A DNA stretch of 64,000 nucleotides from Candidatus Ozemibacter sibiricus (lineage in GTDB: Bacteria > Muiribacteriota > Ozemobacteria > Ozemobacterales > Ozemobacteraceae). The DNA is taken from NCBI GenBank assembly GCA_003327425.1, contig QOQW01000007.1:135901-199900 (forward strand). The letters run 5' to 3'. Below the pieces are notes generated by a model that had not been told where the DNA came from, did not search any database, and saw only the letters and a program-made list of their open reading frames with translations. Made by a program: the position numbers and the translations under genes. How positions within the stretch are numbered: position 1 is the stretch's first letter; the number at the start of each line of letters is the position of its first letter. Below are positions 9,138-17,011 of this stretch, in pieces.

Positions 9138-10148
9138 ATGAGCCTGCAAGGCAAGCGGGTCCTGGTCACCGGGGCCGACGGGTTCATCGGATCGCACCTC
9201 GCCGAAGAGCTGGTGCGCCAGGGGGCGCAGGTACGGGCGTTCGTCTTCTACAACTCGTTCGGGTCGTGGGGCTGGCTCGATCAGAGCGAGCCGGCCATCC
9301 GCGAGGCGCTCGACGTGTTCGCCGGCGACATTCGCGATCCGCATGGCGTACGGCGGGCGATGGCGGGATGCGAGATCGTGTTCCATCTGGCGGCGTTGAT
9401 CGGCATTCCCTATTCCTACCATTCGCCCGACACTTACATCGAGACCAACGTCAAAGGCACGCTCAACATCGTTCATGCCGCTCGCGAACTGGGCGTGGCG
9501 CGGGTCGTGCACACCTCGACCAGCGAAGTCTATGGCACGGCTCGCTTCGTCCCCATCACCGAAGAGCATCCCTTGCAGCCGCAGTCGCCGTACAGCGCTT
9601 CCAAGATCGGGGCCGATCAGCTCGCCCTGTCGTTCTGGCATGCCTTCGGCACCCCGGTGACGATCGCGCGGCCGTTCAACACCTACGGGCCGCGGCAGTC
9701 GGCGCGGGCGGTGATTCCCACCATCATCACCCAGATCGCCGCCAGGCAGCGGGTCATCAAGCTGGGAGCGACCACGCCCACCCGCGATTTCAATTTCATT
9801 CGCGATACGGTGCGGGGCTTCCTGGCCATCGGCGAGGCCGACGGGGTGCTCGGGCAGGTCATCAACCTGGGCAGCGGGTTCGAGATCTCGATCGGCGAAA
9901 CGGCCCGGCTGATCGCCGAGGTCATGGGCGTGTCGATCGAGATCGTGAGCGAGGAAGAGCGGAAACGGCCGGCCGGCAGTGAAGTCGAGCGACTGCTGGC
10001 CGACAACCGCAAAGCGGCGCAGGTGCTGGGCTGGCGTCCTGAATACGCCGGCCTCGACGGGCTGCGGCGCGGCCTGCAGGAGACCGTGGCCTGGTTCGTC
10101 CGCCCTGAGCATCTGGCCCGCTACAAGGTCGGTCGCTACGCCATCTGA
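9138..10148 (+). CDS. LegB-like NAD-dependent nucleotide-sugar 4,6-dehydratase
   Basis: 336 aa extended short-chain dehydrogenase. ATG at 9138 is preceded by GGAAAGGAGG. The N-terminal NAD loop reads TGADGFIGS (residues about 9-17), the catalytic Tyr/Lys pair is YSASK near residues 152-156, and a Ser sits in VHTSTSEVYG. The segments FVFYNSFGSWGWLD, LIGIPYSYHSP and FNTYGPRQSARAVIPTI strongly resemble LegB-type enzymes, which convert UDP-GlcNAc to a 4-keto-6-deoxy sugar at the start of legionaminic acid and related surface-sugar pathways. No other sugar gene is adjacent, so the end product here is unknown. The family call is firm; the exact substrate is inferred. Confidence 0.8.
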   Translation: MSLQGKRVLVTGADGFIGSHLAEELVRQGAQVRAFVFYNSFGSWGWLDQSEPAIREALDVFAGDIRDPHGVRRAMAGCEIVFHLAALIGIPYSYHSPDTYIETNVKGTLNIVHAARELGVARVVHTSTSEVYGTARFVPITEEHPLQPQSPYSASKIGADQLALSFWHAFGTPVTIARPFNTYGPRQSARAVIPTIITQIAARQRVIKLGATTPTRDFNFIRDTVRGFLAIGEADGVLGQVINLGSGFEISIGETARLIAEVMGVSIEIVSEEERKRPAGSEVERLLADNRKAAQVLGWRPEYAGLDGLRRGLQETVAWFVRPEHLARYKVGRYAI

Positions 10149-10293
10149 GCGGCCGTGTTCGCCGTCTCGCCGAAGAGGCCGTTCCGCCGTGTGCGGCTGG
10201 GTATCGGGGGGCGGCAAGGGAAGGGGGGGCATCCGGCTCTGGTCGTGACGACTGGCTGCCTTTCTTCGATGTGGGCCGATGCAGAAGCAGAAA

Positions 10294-10319
10294 GACGGGC
10301 CCGCGGGGGCGGGCCCGTC
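10294..10319 (-). terminator. Bidirectional GC-rich terminator hairpin
   Basis: Perfect 11-bp arms GACGGGCCCGC (10294-10304) and GCGGGCCCGTC (10309-10319) around a 4-nt loop, between two convergent genes. Read on the minus strand the stem is followed by TTTCT, a short U-tract, so it best serves the gene ending at 10351. It may also stop readthrough from the LegB-like gene. Confidence 0.65.
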
Positions 10320-10350
10320 CAGAACCAGCAGGTCGAGGGGTGGGTGAGGG

Positions 10351-10899
10351 TCAGTTCTCGAGCGAGACGGCCTCGAGGCGCGCCTTCTTCGCGGGTGTGC
10401 GGGAATTCAGGGAGAGCTGGAAGAACAGCTCCTCTGGCGAGCGGGGCAGCGGGCGACCAGGAGCAGGCGCGAGCTGATCGTCGGCCTTGATGGCCGCGGG
10501 CATCTCGAGGATCTCCTGGATGGTGCGCAGGAACTCATCTTTGGTCGCGGCTCCTTTCTTTTGCAGCAGAGGGTGCTGCCTGACCGCGCCGAGGATCGCC
10601 TCGAGGTCCTGAGGCTGGAAGCGGTTCTTGAAGGAGCGGATGAAATCGCGGCTCTCCCGATTGAGCCCGTTCTGGGAAACCTGGGAAGCCAGGGCGTTGG
10701 CGGCCAGGGAGATCTGGTCCTGGCGGGGCAGGCGCTGCACGACGTCCCAGAAGCTCATCAGAATGTGGTTGGGCTGGAAGGAGGAGTGCTCCATCCGGCG
10801 CTCGGATTTGTCGTAGGAGAGGGCGGTCTCGAGCTGGCGGCGCGGCAGGGCAGGCGACGCCGGGGGGCGCTGGTAGGTGAAGCTGGAGCCGATGTTCAC
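10351..10899 (-). CDS. Hypothetical protein, 182 aa
   Basis: Not recognised. GTG at 10899 is chosen because GAGGAGG lies 7 nt upstream; a longer frame to 10986 crosses this ribosome site and is unlikely. The product begins VNIGSSFTYQRPP, has no signal peptide or membrane span, and appears mostly helical in the middle (residues about 50-130: NHILMSFWDVVQRL, ISLAANALASQV, SRDFIRSFKNRF, DLEAILGAVRQH). Proline-rich stretches flank this core. The C-terminus carries SPEELFFQLSLNSR. It is a single-gene unit with its own terminator, and a palindromic candidate operator lies about 65 bp upstream. A cytoplasmic adaptor or regulatory protein is possible, but there is no motif to support a role. Confidence 0.65.
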   Translation of the reverse strand: MNIGSSFTYQRPPASPALPRRQLETALSYDKSERRMEHSSFQPNHILMSFWDVVQRLPRQDQISLAANALASQVSQNGLNRESRDFIRSFKNRFQPQDLEAILGAVRQHPLLQKKGAATKDEFLRTIQEILEMPAAIKADDQLAPAPGRPLPRSPEELFFQLSLNSRTPAKKARLEAVSLEN

Positions 10900-10964
10900 G
10901 GGGGAGCCTCCTCGGGAGATTTCTTCGTCTCGAAATCTATCGGCATGGACCGAACGATAAATGA

Positions 10965-10992
10965 CAACATTTTTGACATTGTGCAAATGTTG
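10965..10992 (-). promoter_or_regulatory. Candidate operator: 8-bp inverted repeat
   Basis: CAACATTT (10965-10972) and AAATGTTG (10985-10992) form a perfect inverted repeat with a 12-nt spacer, in an AT-rich patch that contrasts with its surroundings. A direct repeat CATTTTTGAC also occurs at 10968-10977 and 10995-11004. The site lies between divergent genes and could bind a dimeric repressor of the 182-aa gene, of the kamA-like operon, or of both. Confidence 0.35.
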
Positions 10993-11021
10993 AGCATTTT
11001 TGACGAATTGCGCAGGAGGGC

Positions 11022-11050
11022 TTGTGGGTTGTCGATACGGGTGCTATAAG
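11022..11050 (+). promoter_or_regulatory. Promoter of the aminomutase/ATP-grasp operon
   Basis: TTGTGG (11022-11027), 17 bp, then TATAAG (11045-11050) preceded by TGC, making an extended -10 element. Transcription would start near 11057, giving a leader of about 340 nt before the first gene. Predicted by eye. Confidence 0.55.
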
Positions 11051-11056
11051 GAATAC

Positions 11057-11402
11057 AGAAAATCGATCTGACTCGTGATCAAGGAGGCGATTCCCTTGTC
11101 GGGAGATGACATCCCATCTCCGGTTGTCCGGGGCCACCGGCTGAGACGGTGCGCACCCGAAAACAGGCATCACATCGAGAAGTTTTGCTTCCTGTCCGCA
11201 GGGGGCATTTTTATTTTCCCGGAATTCCGCGGTCAGGCGATCACACAAGGTGGCAGGAGGAGCTGGTAGGGGGCGAGCGACGCTTCGGCATGTGTGATCG
11301 TTGACGATGGCGGACGGGCCCGCGGTGCGGCCCACAGATGACCCCGACCGACCCGGCAAGGGAAGGCGGATTCCGGGATCCCCCGGAGACACGAAAGGGA
11401 CC
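11057..11402 (+). other. Structured 5' leader of the aminomutase operon
   Basis: No convincing gene. Hairpins: GGAGATG/CATCTCC (11102-11121, perfect, 6-nt loop) and CACCG/CGGTG (11135-11151) enclosing GCTGAGA. A weak CCTG/CAGG stem (11191-11202) is followed by the T-rich run ATTTTTATTTT (11207-11217), which looks like an attenuator. A 10-bp inverted repeat CGATCACACA/TGTGTGATCG lies at 11238-11247 and 11291-11300. An AAGGAGG at 11081-11087 precedes a TTG (11096) opening a 57-codon frame, a possible leader peptide. The set suggests a cis-acting RNA switch or attenuation, but it matches no riboswitch class I can name. Confidence 0.4.
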
Positions 11403-12668
11403 ATGGACGATTCCCACCCCCACGGGAGCTGGAGAGGGCTCCCTGAAACACTTCGCTTTTCCGAGAAAGAATGGAATGACTGGCGCTGGCAGATGCGGTC
11501 CCGCATCACCAAAGCCGCGGCCCTGAAGAACTTCCTGCGTCTGACCACCGCGCAGGTGGAGGCGATGACCGAAGTCGAGAAGCGGTTCCGCACGGTCATC
11601 ACCCCCTACTACCTGTCGCTGGCCAATCCCGATAATCCCAACGATCCCATTCTGCGGCAGTCGCTGCCCGACCCTCGCGAGCTCGAAATGGCCGACTTCG
11701 GGCAGGCCGATCCTCTCGCCGAAGAAGAAGACATGCCGGTGCCCGGTCTGACCCACCGCTATGAAGACCGCGCGCTGATGGTGGTCACCAACGCCTGCGC
11801 CATGTTCTGCCGGCACTGCACTCGCAAGCGCATCTGGAACAGCGACGACGTGGCCGTCAACGAAGCGAACATCGCGGCGATGATCGAGTACGTGCGGCGC
11901 ACCCCGCAGATCCGCGATGTCATCGTGTCGGGCGGCGATCCCTTCACGCTGCCCACGGCGCGGCTCGAGTCGATCCTGAAACGATTGCGCGCCATTCCGC
12001 ACGTCGAGGTGATCCGCATCGGCACCCGCACGCCGGTGACCGTGCCGATGCGCATCGACGAAGAACTGTGCGCCATGCTCGATACCTATGGCCCGATCTG
12101 GGTCAACACCCAGTTCAACCACCCGCAGGAGATCACCGAAGAGGCGGCCAAGGCGGTCGATCGGCTGATCCGTCACGGCATCTGCGTCAACAACCAGTCG
12201 GTGCTGATGCGCGGCATCAACGACGATCCCGAGATCATCAAGGTGCTGTGCCGGCAGCTGGTGCGCATCAAGGTGCGTCCTTACTACCTGTTCCAGTGCG
12301 ACCAGGTCGAAGGGGTCGAACATTTCCGCACTCGCATCAGTCGCGGCATCGAGATCATGGAGAACCTGCGCGGCCACACCACCGGCTTCTCGATTCCGAC
12401 CTTCGTCGTCGATGGGCCTGAAGGCACCGGCAAGATCCCGGTCATGCCCAACTACCTGATCAGCCAATCCGAGCAGATGAGCGTGCTGCGCAACTATGAA
12501 GGCATGATCGTCGGCTATCGCGAATCGGGCGAGCGGGTGCTGCCGATGATCCATCGCACTTCGACCGGAGTGGCCGGCATCCTGGCCGGGCGGGCCTCGA
12601 GCATCGTGCCGGCCGGTTCGCGGCGCATGACCAGGAGGGCGCACCGTGCGGCTTGCTCTGGCCGTTAA
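11403..12668 (+). CDS. Lysine 2,3-aminomutase family radical SAM enzyme
   Basis: 421 aa. ATG at 11403 is chosen because the protein then begins a dozen residues before FSEKEWNDWRWQMR, as in known KamA proteins; in-frame starts at 11301 and 11307 are possible. The radical SAM cluster motif CAMFCRHC lies at about residues 134-141. The family features DPLAEEEDMPVPGLTHRYEDR, ISGGD-like VSGGDP, IRIGTR and MPNYLISQS are all present. Lysine 2,3-aminomutases hold the substrate side-chain amine with two aspartates; both appear here, in QCDQ (about 299) and VVDGP (about 336), favouring lysine over glutamate. The reaction would be L-lysine to L-beta-lysine, using PLP, SAM and a 4Fe-4S cluster. It overlaps the next ATP-grasp gene by 23 bp, so the product is probably consumed in a ligation. 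Confidence 0.85.
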   Translation: MDDSHPHGSWRGLPETLRFSEKEWNDWRWQMRSRITKAAALKNFLRLTTAQVEAMTEVEKRFRTVITPYYLSLANPDNPNDPILRQSLPDPRELEMADFGQADPLAEEEDMPVPGLTHRYEDRALMVVTNACAMFCRHCTRKRIWNSDDVAVNEANIAAMIEYVRRTPQIRDVIVSGGDPFTLPTARLESILKRLRAIPHVEVIRIGTRTPVTVPMRIDEELCAMLDTYGPIWVNTQFNHPQEITEEAAKAVDRLIRHGICVNNQSVLMRGINDDPEIIKVLCRQLVRIKVRPYYLFQCDQVEGVEHFRTRISRGIEIMENLRGHTTGFSIPTFVVDGPEGTGKIPVMPNYLISQSEQMSVLRNYEGMIVGYRESGERVLPMIHRTSTGVAGILAGRASSIVPAGSRRMTRRAHRAACSGR

Positions 12669-13665
12669 TCGCAGCACTGCCTATCAGCCGACGGCCGGCG
12701 CTCCCGACGACGAGTACGAGGAATTCGACTCCCCCGAGACGGTGCAGGCGATCGCCGACACCATCGCCGGATTCGGGCATCAGGTCGAGATCCTCGAGGC
12801 CGATCGCACGTTCCCGCGGGCGCTCGAAGCCGGCCGCTTCGACTTCGTCTTCAACATCAGCGAAGGGCTGAGCGGCCGCTCGCGCGAGGCGCAGGTGCCC
12901 GCCGTCTGCGACATGCTGGGCATTCCCTTCACCGGCTCCGATGCGGTGACGATGGGCCTGACCCTCGATAAAGACCTGGCCCGGCGCGCCGTGGTCGGGC
13001 CCGACGTGCGGGTGGCGCCCGGCCGGGTCTTCCATCGCCCCGATCGCATCGATCTGCGAGGGCTGCGCTTCCCCGTCTTCGCCAAGCCCAATGCCGAGGG
13101 GTCGAGCAAGGGCATCCGCAACAGCTCGCGGCTCGCCTCCGAAGCCGAAGCGCGCGAGCGCATCGCCCGCCTGCTCCAGGAGTACCGGGGGCCGGTGCTG
13201 GTCGAAGAGTTCCTGCCCGGGGCCGAATGCACGGTCGGGGTGCTGGGCAACCGCGAGCCGCGGGTCGTCGGCATCATGGAGATCGCCCCGCGCCAGAAGC
13301 GGGTCGAAGAGTTCGTCTATTCCCTCGAGACCAAGCGCGACTACCTCAACCAGGTCGACTACCATGTGCCGCCGCGCTTCCCGCCGGCCACGGTGGCCGC
13401 CATCGAGAAGACCGCGCTAGCCGCCTATGAGGCGCTGGGCTGTCGCGACTTCGCGCGCATCGACATCCGGCTCGACGGGGCCGGCGTGCCGCATTTCATC
13501 GAGGCCAACCCGTTGCCGGGCCTGTCGCCGGTCAAAGGCGACATGGTCATCCTGGCGCGGGGGGCCGGCATGGAATACCGCGAGCTGATCGGGCGCATTC
13601 TCGATCTGGCGTTCATCCGGGCCGGCGTGCCGCACCAGCGCCAGTTCTCCGACGCCTTTCGCTGA
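12646..13665 (+). CDS. ATP-grasp ligase related to D-Ala-D-Ala ligase
   Basis: 339 aa, GTG start at 12646 with AGGAGG 7 nt upstream, inside the 3' end of the aminomutase gene, so translation is coupled. Features of the Ddl-type ATP-grasp fold: FNISEGLSGRSREAQVPA (N-terminal domain), GIPFTGSDA, the glycine-rich loop EGSSKGI, VEEFLPGAECTVGVLG, and the metal-binding segment FARIDIRLD followed by FIEANPLPGLSP near residue 285. Such enzymes activate a carboxylate as acyl phosphate and join it to an amine. True Ddl usually sits with mur genes; here the neighbours are a lysine aminomutase and a second ATP-grasp gene. It more likely builds a peptide-like metabolite or modifies beta-lysine. The substrate is unknown. 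Confidence 0.8.
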   Translation: MRLALAVNRSTAYQPTAGAPDDEYEEFDSPETVQAIADTIAGFGHQVEILEADRTFPRALEAGRFDFVFNISEGLSGRSREAQVPAVCDMLGIPFTGSDAVTMGLTLDKDLARRAVVGPDVRVAPGRVFHRPDRIDLRGLRFPVFAKPNAEGSSKGIRNSSRLASEAEARERIARLLQEYRGPVLVEEFLPGAECTVGVLGNREPRVVGIMEIAPRQKRVEEFVYSLETKRDYLNQVDYHVPPRFPPATVAAIEKTALAAYEALGCRDFARIDIRLDGAGVPHFIEANPLPGLSPVKGDMVILARGAGMEYRELIGRILDLAFIRAGVPHQRQFSDAFR

Positions 13666-13866
13666 GCGCGCCGGTGGTTGGAGGCATGGCCGGGCTTCGC
13701 GGCCCCCCGGCCCAGCGGCTTCCGTTCGCGGGTTACGAGCGCGGGCGGGCGGGGCTGGGCGGCTTGGGCGGGGGCGAGCGGCGCCCGGCCGGGGGGCCGG
13801 CGAGAGGGGTCGGCGAGTTCGCAGACGTCGCGTCGGCCGGGGCGCCGCAGGGGAGCAGGTGATGGC

Positions 13867-15447
13867 ATGCCACGGGTATTGATTCTGGAGAACGCGCCGC
13901 CGCCGCAGATGAACCGCTGGGAGCGGGAAGCCCTGTCCGATCGGGCGGTCGAAGCGATGGCGGCGGGCATCGCGCGCGCCCTGATCAGTCGAGGCTGGGC
14001 GGTCGAGCGGCGCCAGATCGGCCTCGATCCGCGCGCGGCGATCGAGGCCGTGACCGCCGGCCGGCCCGACGTGGTCTTCCAGTTGTGCGAGACTCTCGGC
14101 GGGAACAGCCGGCTCGAACCGGCGCTGCCCTACCTGCTCGCCTGGCTGGGCCTTCCTTTCACCGGCAATCCGGCCGAGGTCATCGCCCTGCTGGTCGACA
14201 AGGTCCGCACCAAGCAGGTGTTGATCGGCCTGGGCTTGCCCACCCCCGAGTTCGTGGCGGTGAGCGACGAGGCGCGTCTGGACGGCTGGCCTCACTGGCC
14301 GGCCATTCTCAAGCCGGCGGCCGAAGATGCGTCCCTGGGCATCGACCGGGGCAGCGTCGTCGACGACCGGCCGGCCGCCGCGCGGCGCTTCCGGCTGCTG
14401 GCCGAGCGATTCGGCACGCCGGTCCTGCTCGAGCGGTTCATCGCCGGTCGCGAACTCAACGTGGCTCTCCTGGAAGCCCCCGATGGTCTTCGGATGGGCA
14501 TCAACGAGATCGATTTCTCGGCCCTGCCGGCCGACCATCCCCGCATTCTCACCTATGAGGCGAAATGGGAAGAAGACTCGCCGATCTACCGCCAGTCGCC
14601 CTCGGGGCCGGCCCGGCTCGCGTCGGACCTCGACGCCGAGGTGCGCCGTCTGGCCCGCGCCGCCTGGGACGGCCTCGGCCTGCGGGGCTACGCCCGGGTC
14701 GACTTCCGGGTCGATGCCGCGGGCCGTCCCTGGATCCTCGAAATCAATCCGAACCCCGACCTCTCGGAACAGGCCGGGTTCGCCAAATCGCTGCCGCAGA
14801 TGGGGCTCGACTACCCCGAAGCGGTCGAGCTGATCGTGCGGTCGGCCTTGCGGTCGGCCCCCCCGAAAGGAACTGTCATGAGCCGTCAGTCGCTGTCTTC
14901 TTCCGTGGCTTCGCCGGCTTCGCCGGCCTCGGCGGCCGCCGCGTCTTCACAGGCTGCCGCCAGCGGTGCGGTGGTGCGCGCCCTGCGCCCCACCGACCGG
15001 GCGCCCATCGAAAAGATGCTGCGCGGGACCGGGTTCTTCCATGAGGAGGAGGTCCAGGTGGCGCTCGAACTGGTCGATGAAGCGCTCCACAAGCCGCACC
15101 AGAAAGACTACTTCTTCGGCGTGGCCGAAGTCGATGGGCAGGTGGCCGGCTACGTCTGCTACGGCCGGCGCGATATGACGGTCCACACCTGGGATCTGTT
15201 CTGGGTCTGCGTCGAGCCCTCCCTGCAGAACAAGGGTACCGGGCGGCGGCTGATGGGCTGGGCCGAGGAACAGATGCGCCGCGAAGGCTGTCGGGTGGTG
15301 ATCGTCGAAACGGCGGGCCGGCCGCAGTATGCGCCGACCCGTGCGTTCTACCAGCGCATCGGCTACCAGGAAGAAGCCCGCATCAAGGATTTCTACGCCG
15401 ATGGCGACGACCTGGTGATCTACACCAAGCATTTTCCCAAGGCTTGA
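13867..15447 (+). CDS. ATP-grasp ligase fused to GNAT acetyltransferase
   Basis: 526 aa in one uninterrupted frame from ATG 13867 (GGGGAG about 10 nt upstream). Residues 1-337 are a Ddl-like ATP-grasp: VFQLCETLGGNSRLEPALP, GLPFTGNPAEV, ILKPAAEDASLGI, LLERFIAGRELNVALL, ARVDFRVD and ILEINPNPDLS. Residues about 338-368 are a Ser/Ala/Pro linker. Residues about 370-526 are a GNAT domain: VRALRPTDRAPIEKML, WVCVEPSLQNKGTGRRLM (acetyl-CoA loop) and APTRAFYQRIGY. At the junction, AAAGGA (14866-14871) stands 6 nt before an in-frame ATG at 14878, so a separate 189-aa acetyltransferase could also be made. The 200-bp gap upstream holds GC-rich hairpins (13689-13713, 13786-13801). Third gene of the aminomutase operon. 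Confidence 0.85.
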   Translation: MPRVLILENAPPPQMNRWEREALSDRAVEAMAAGIARALISRGWAVERRQIGLDPRAAIEAVTAGRPDVVFQLCETLGGNSRLEPALPYLLAWLGLPFTGNPAEVIALLVDKVRTKQVLIGLGLPTPEFVAVSDEARLDGWPHWPAILKPAAEDASLGIDRGSVVDDRPAAARRFRLLAERFGTPVLLERFIAGRELNVALLEAPDGLRMGINEIDFSALPADHPRILTYEAKWEEDSPIYRQSPSGPARLASDLDAEVRRLARAAWDGLGLRGYARVDFRVDAAGRPWILEINPNPDLSEQAGFAKSLPQMGLDYPEAVELIVRSALRSAPPKGTVMSRQSLSSSVASPASPASAAAASSQAAASGAVVRALRPTDRAPIEKMLRGTGFFHEEEVQVALELVDEALHKPHQKDYFFGVAEVDGQVAGYVCYGRRDMTVHTWDLFWVCVEPSLQNKGTGRRLMGWAEEQMRREGCRVVIVETAGRPQYAPTRAFYQRIGYQEEARIKDFYADGDDLVIYTKHFPKA

Positions 15448-15546
15448 TCCTTTTTGCCCGGGTCATCTACGAAGGTCGAGCCACCGATCGAGGAGGCAGG
15501 CCGGCAAGGCCGGTGAGCCCCTCGCTTCCTGGTGGGAGGGGCAGGA

Positions 15547-16974
15547 TCAGCCGGTTTTCGCCCACTCCTGGAGGCGGGCGGCCGCTTCCCGTAGAGGCAG
15601 GGTGAGCTGTTCGCCGGTGCCGAGATGCTTGATCGAGAGCCTTCCTTCCTGGGCCTCTTTGGCGCCGAGGATGGCGGCCAGCTTAACCTGGATGCTTTCG
15701 GCATAGGCGAACTGTTTGCCGATCTTGGGAGTCTCGGGGTAGACCTCGACTTTGAGGCCCGCCTGTCGCAAGGCATTGGCTGCGCGCAGCGCGTCGGCCG
15801 GGCTCGCATCGGGGAAGCGGCAGAACAGCACGTCGGGCCCGCAGGAGAGGCGGCCGAACAGGCCGCGTTCCTCCATGACCAGGAGCAGGCGCTCGAATCC
15901 GATGGAGAACCCGACGGCCGGGATGGCGGTGCCCTTGAACATGCCGATCAGGCCGTCGTAGCGGCCGCCGCCGCCTAGGCTGCCGCTGAAGGCGGGTGAG
16001 CGGATCTCGAAGATGGGGCCGGTGTAATAGCCGAGGCCGCGGGCGAGGGTGGCGTCGAGGCGCAGGTAGGGGCCGGCCGGCGAGCCGGCGGCGATCTCCA
16101 GCAATTCCCGTAGCTGGGTCAACGGGCCGGCCGCTTCCGGGACTGCCGTGAGCAGGCCGGCGAGGCGGTCGAGTTCGGCGGCTTCGGCCGGGGAAACGCC
16201 AGGCGCGGCAGAGCCGGCGGAGGAGGAGACCGCGGGCCGGTCGGCGGCGGAGGCCTCCGGTGGTCGGCTGATCAGGGCGAGCAACCGTTCGCCGGCCGCC
16301 GCCGCGATGCCGCGGGCGGCCAGTTCCCGGCGCACGCCGTCGAGGCCGATCTTGTCGAGCTTGTCGATGGCGACCAGGGCGGTCTCCTCTTGTTCGGGGG
16401 AGATGCCAGACGCCTGGATGAGGCAGCGCAGCAACTGGCGGTGGTTGAGGGCGATGGTGATGTCGCGCACGCCCAGTTCTTCGAACACGCGCACCACGGC
16501 GCTGCAGACCTCGACGTCGGCGAGCAGCGAGGTGGTGCCGGTGATGTCGATATCGCACTGCCAGAACTCGCGGTAGCGCCCCTTGCCGGGGCGGTCGGCC
16601 CGCCAGACCGGTTGGATCTGGTACCGCTTGAAGAAGCGTGGCAGATCTTTGGTGTTGGCGATGACGCGCGCGAGCGGGACGGTCAGATCGTAGCGCAGAC
16701 CGAGGTCGGCCAGATCCTTTTCCCCGACCCCGGGTTCCTGCAGCGCCCGGGCCAGCTTGTCGCGGCGGTGCAGCAGCCGGAACAGCAGCTGGTCGCCTTC
16801 GTCCCCGTATTTGCCGAGGAGGGTGGACAGATGCTCGAACGCCGGTGTTTCGAGGGGAACGAAGCCGAACGATTCGTAGACGCGTCGGATGACGCCTTCG
16901 AGGTGACGCCGGCGGGCCAGGTCGGCCGGCAGGAAATCGCGGGTACCGCTGGGCGGGGAAGTGGTGATGTTCAT
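15547..16974 (-). CDS. hisS: Histidyl-tRNA synthetase
   Basis: 475 aa class II synthetase charging tRNA-His. Motif 2 is seen as FFKRYQIQPVWRADRP plus YREFWQCDID (about residues 110-145). The histidine-specific HisA loop is LARGLGYYTGPIFEI (about 305-320), with GGGGRYDGL and GFSIGFERLL (motif 3). The C-terminal anticodon-binding domain is present. An Ala/Ser-rich insertion of about 30 residues (around 240-270) separates the catalytic halves. Length is slightly above the usual 420-460. There is no Shine-Dalgarno before ATG 16974; instead a -10 box ends 7 nt upstream, suggesting a leaderless transcript. It lies downstream of the CHASE2 cyclase gene but probably has its own promoter. Confidence 0.95.
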   Translation of the reverse strand: MNITTSPPSGTRDFLPADLARRRHLEGVIRRVYESFGFVPLETPAFEHLSTLLGKYGDEGDQLLFRLLHRRDKLARALQEPGVGEKDLADLGLRYDLTVPLARVIANTKDLPRFFKRYQIQPVWRADRPGKGRYREFWQCDIDITGTTSLLADVEVCSAVVRVFEELGVRDITIALNHRQLLRCLIQASGISPEQEETALVAIDKLDKIGLDGVRRELAARGIAAAAGERLLALISRPPEASAADRPAVSSSAGSAAPGVSPAEAAELDRLAGLLTAVPEAAGPLTQLRELLEIAAGSPAGPYLRLDATLARGLGYYTGPIFEIRSPAFSGSLGGGGRYDGLIGMFKGTAIPAVGFSIGFERLLLVMEERGLFGRLSCGPDVLFCRFPDASPADALRAANALRQAGLKVEVYPETPKIGKQFAYAESIQVKLAAILGAKEAQEGRLSIKHLGTGEQLTLPLREAAARLQEWAKTG

Positions 16975-16981
16975 GGGCGGT

Positions 16982-17011
16982 ATTCTACCGCACCGCTCAT
17001 CTCCCTCTCAA
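16982..17011 (-). promoter_or_regulatory. Leaderless promoter of hisS
   Basis: Minus strand: TTGAGA (17011-17006), 18 bp, TAGAAT (16987-16982), then 7 nt to the hisS ATG. The -10 sits inside a small palindrome (GCGGTA, GAA, TACCGC) and overlaps the end of a 45-codon small gene. Predicted start site is at or next to the ATG. Confidence 0.5.

Noticed and set aside
11129-11218. TPP (thi-box) riboswitch
   Set aside because: GGGG, GGCTGAGA and ACCC occur in order, but the conserved AACCTGA and GCGTAGGGA parts are missing and the downstream gene is not a thiamine gene.
12646-13665. Housekeeping D-Ala-D-Ala ligase (ddl)
   Set aside because: Fold is right, but the overlap with an aminomutase and a second ATP-grasp gene, and absence of mur genes, make a wall-precursor role less likely.
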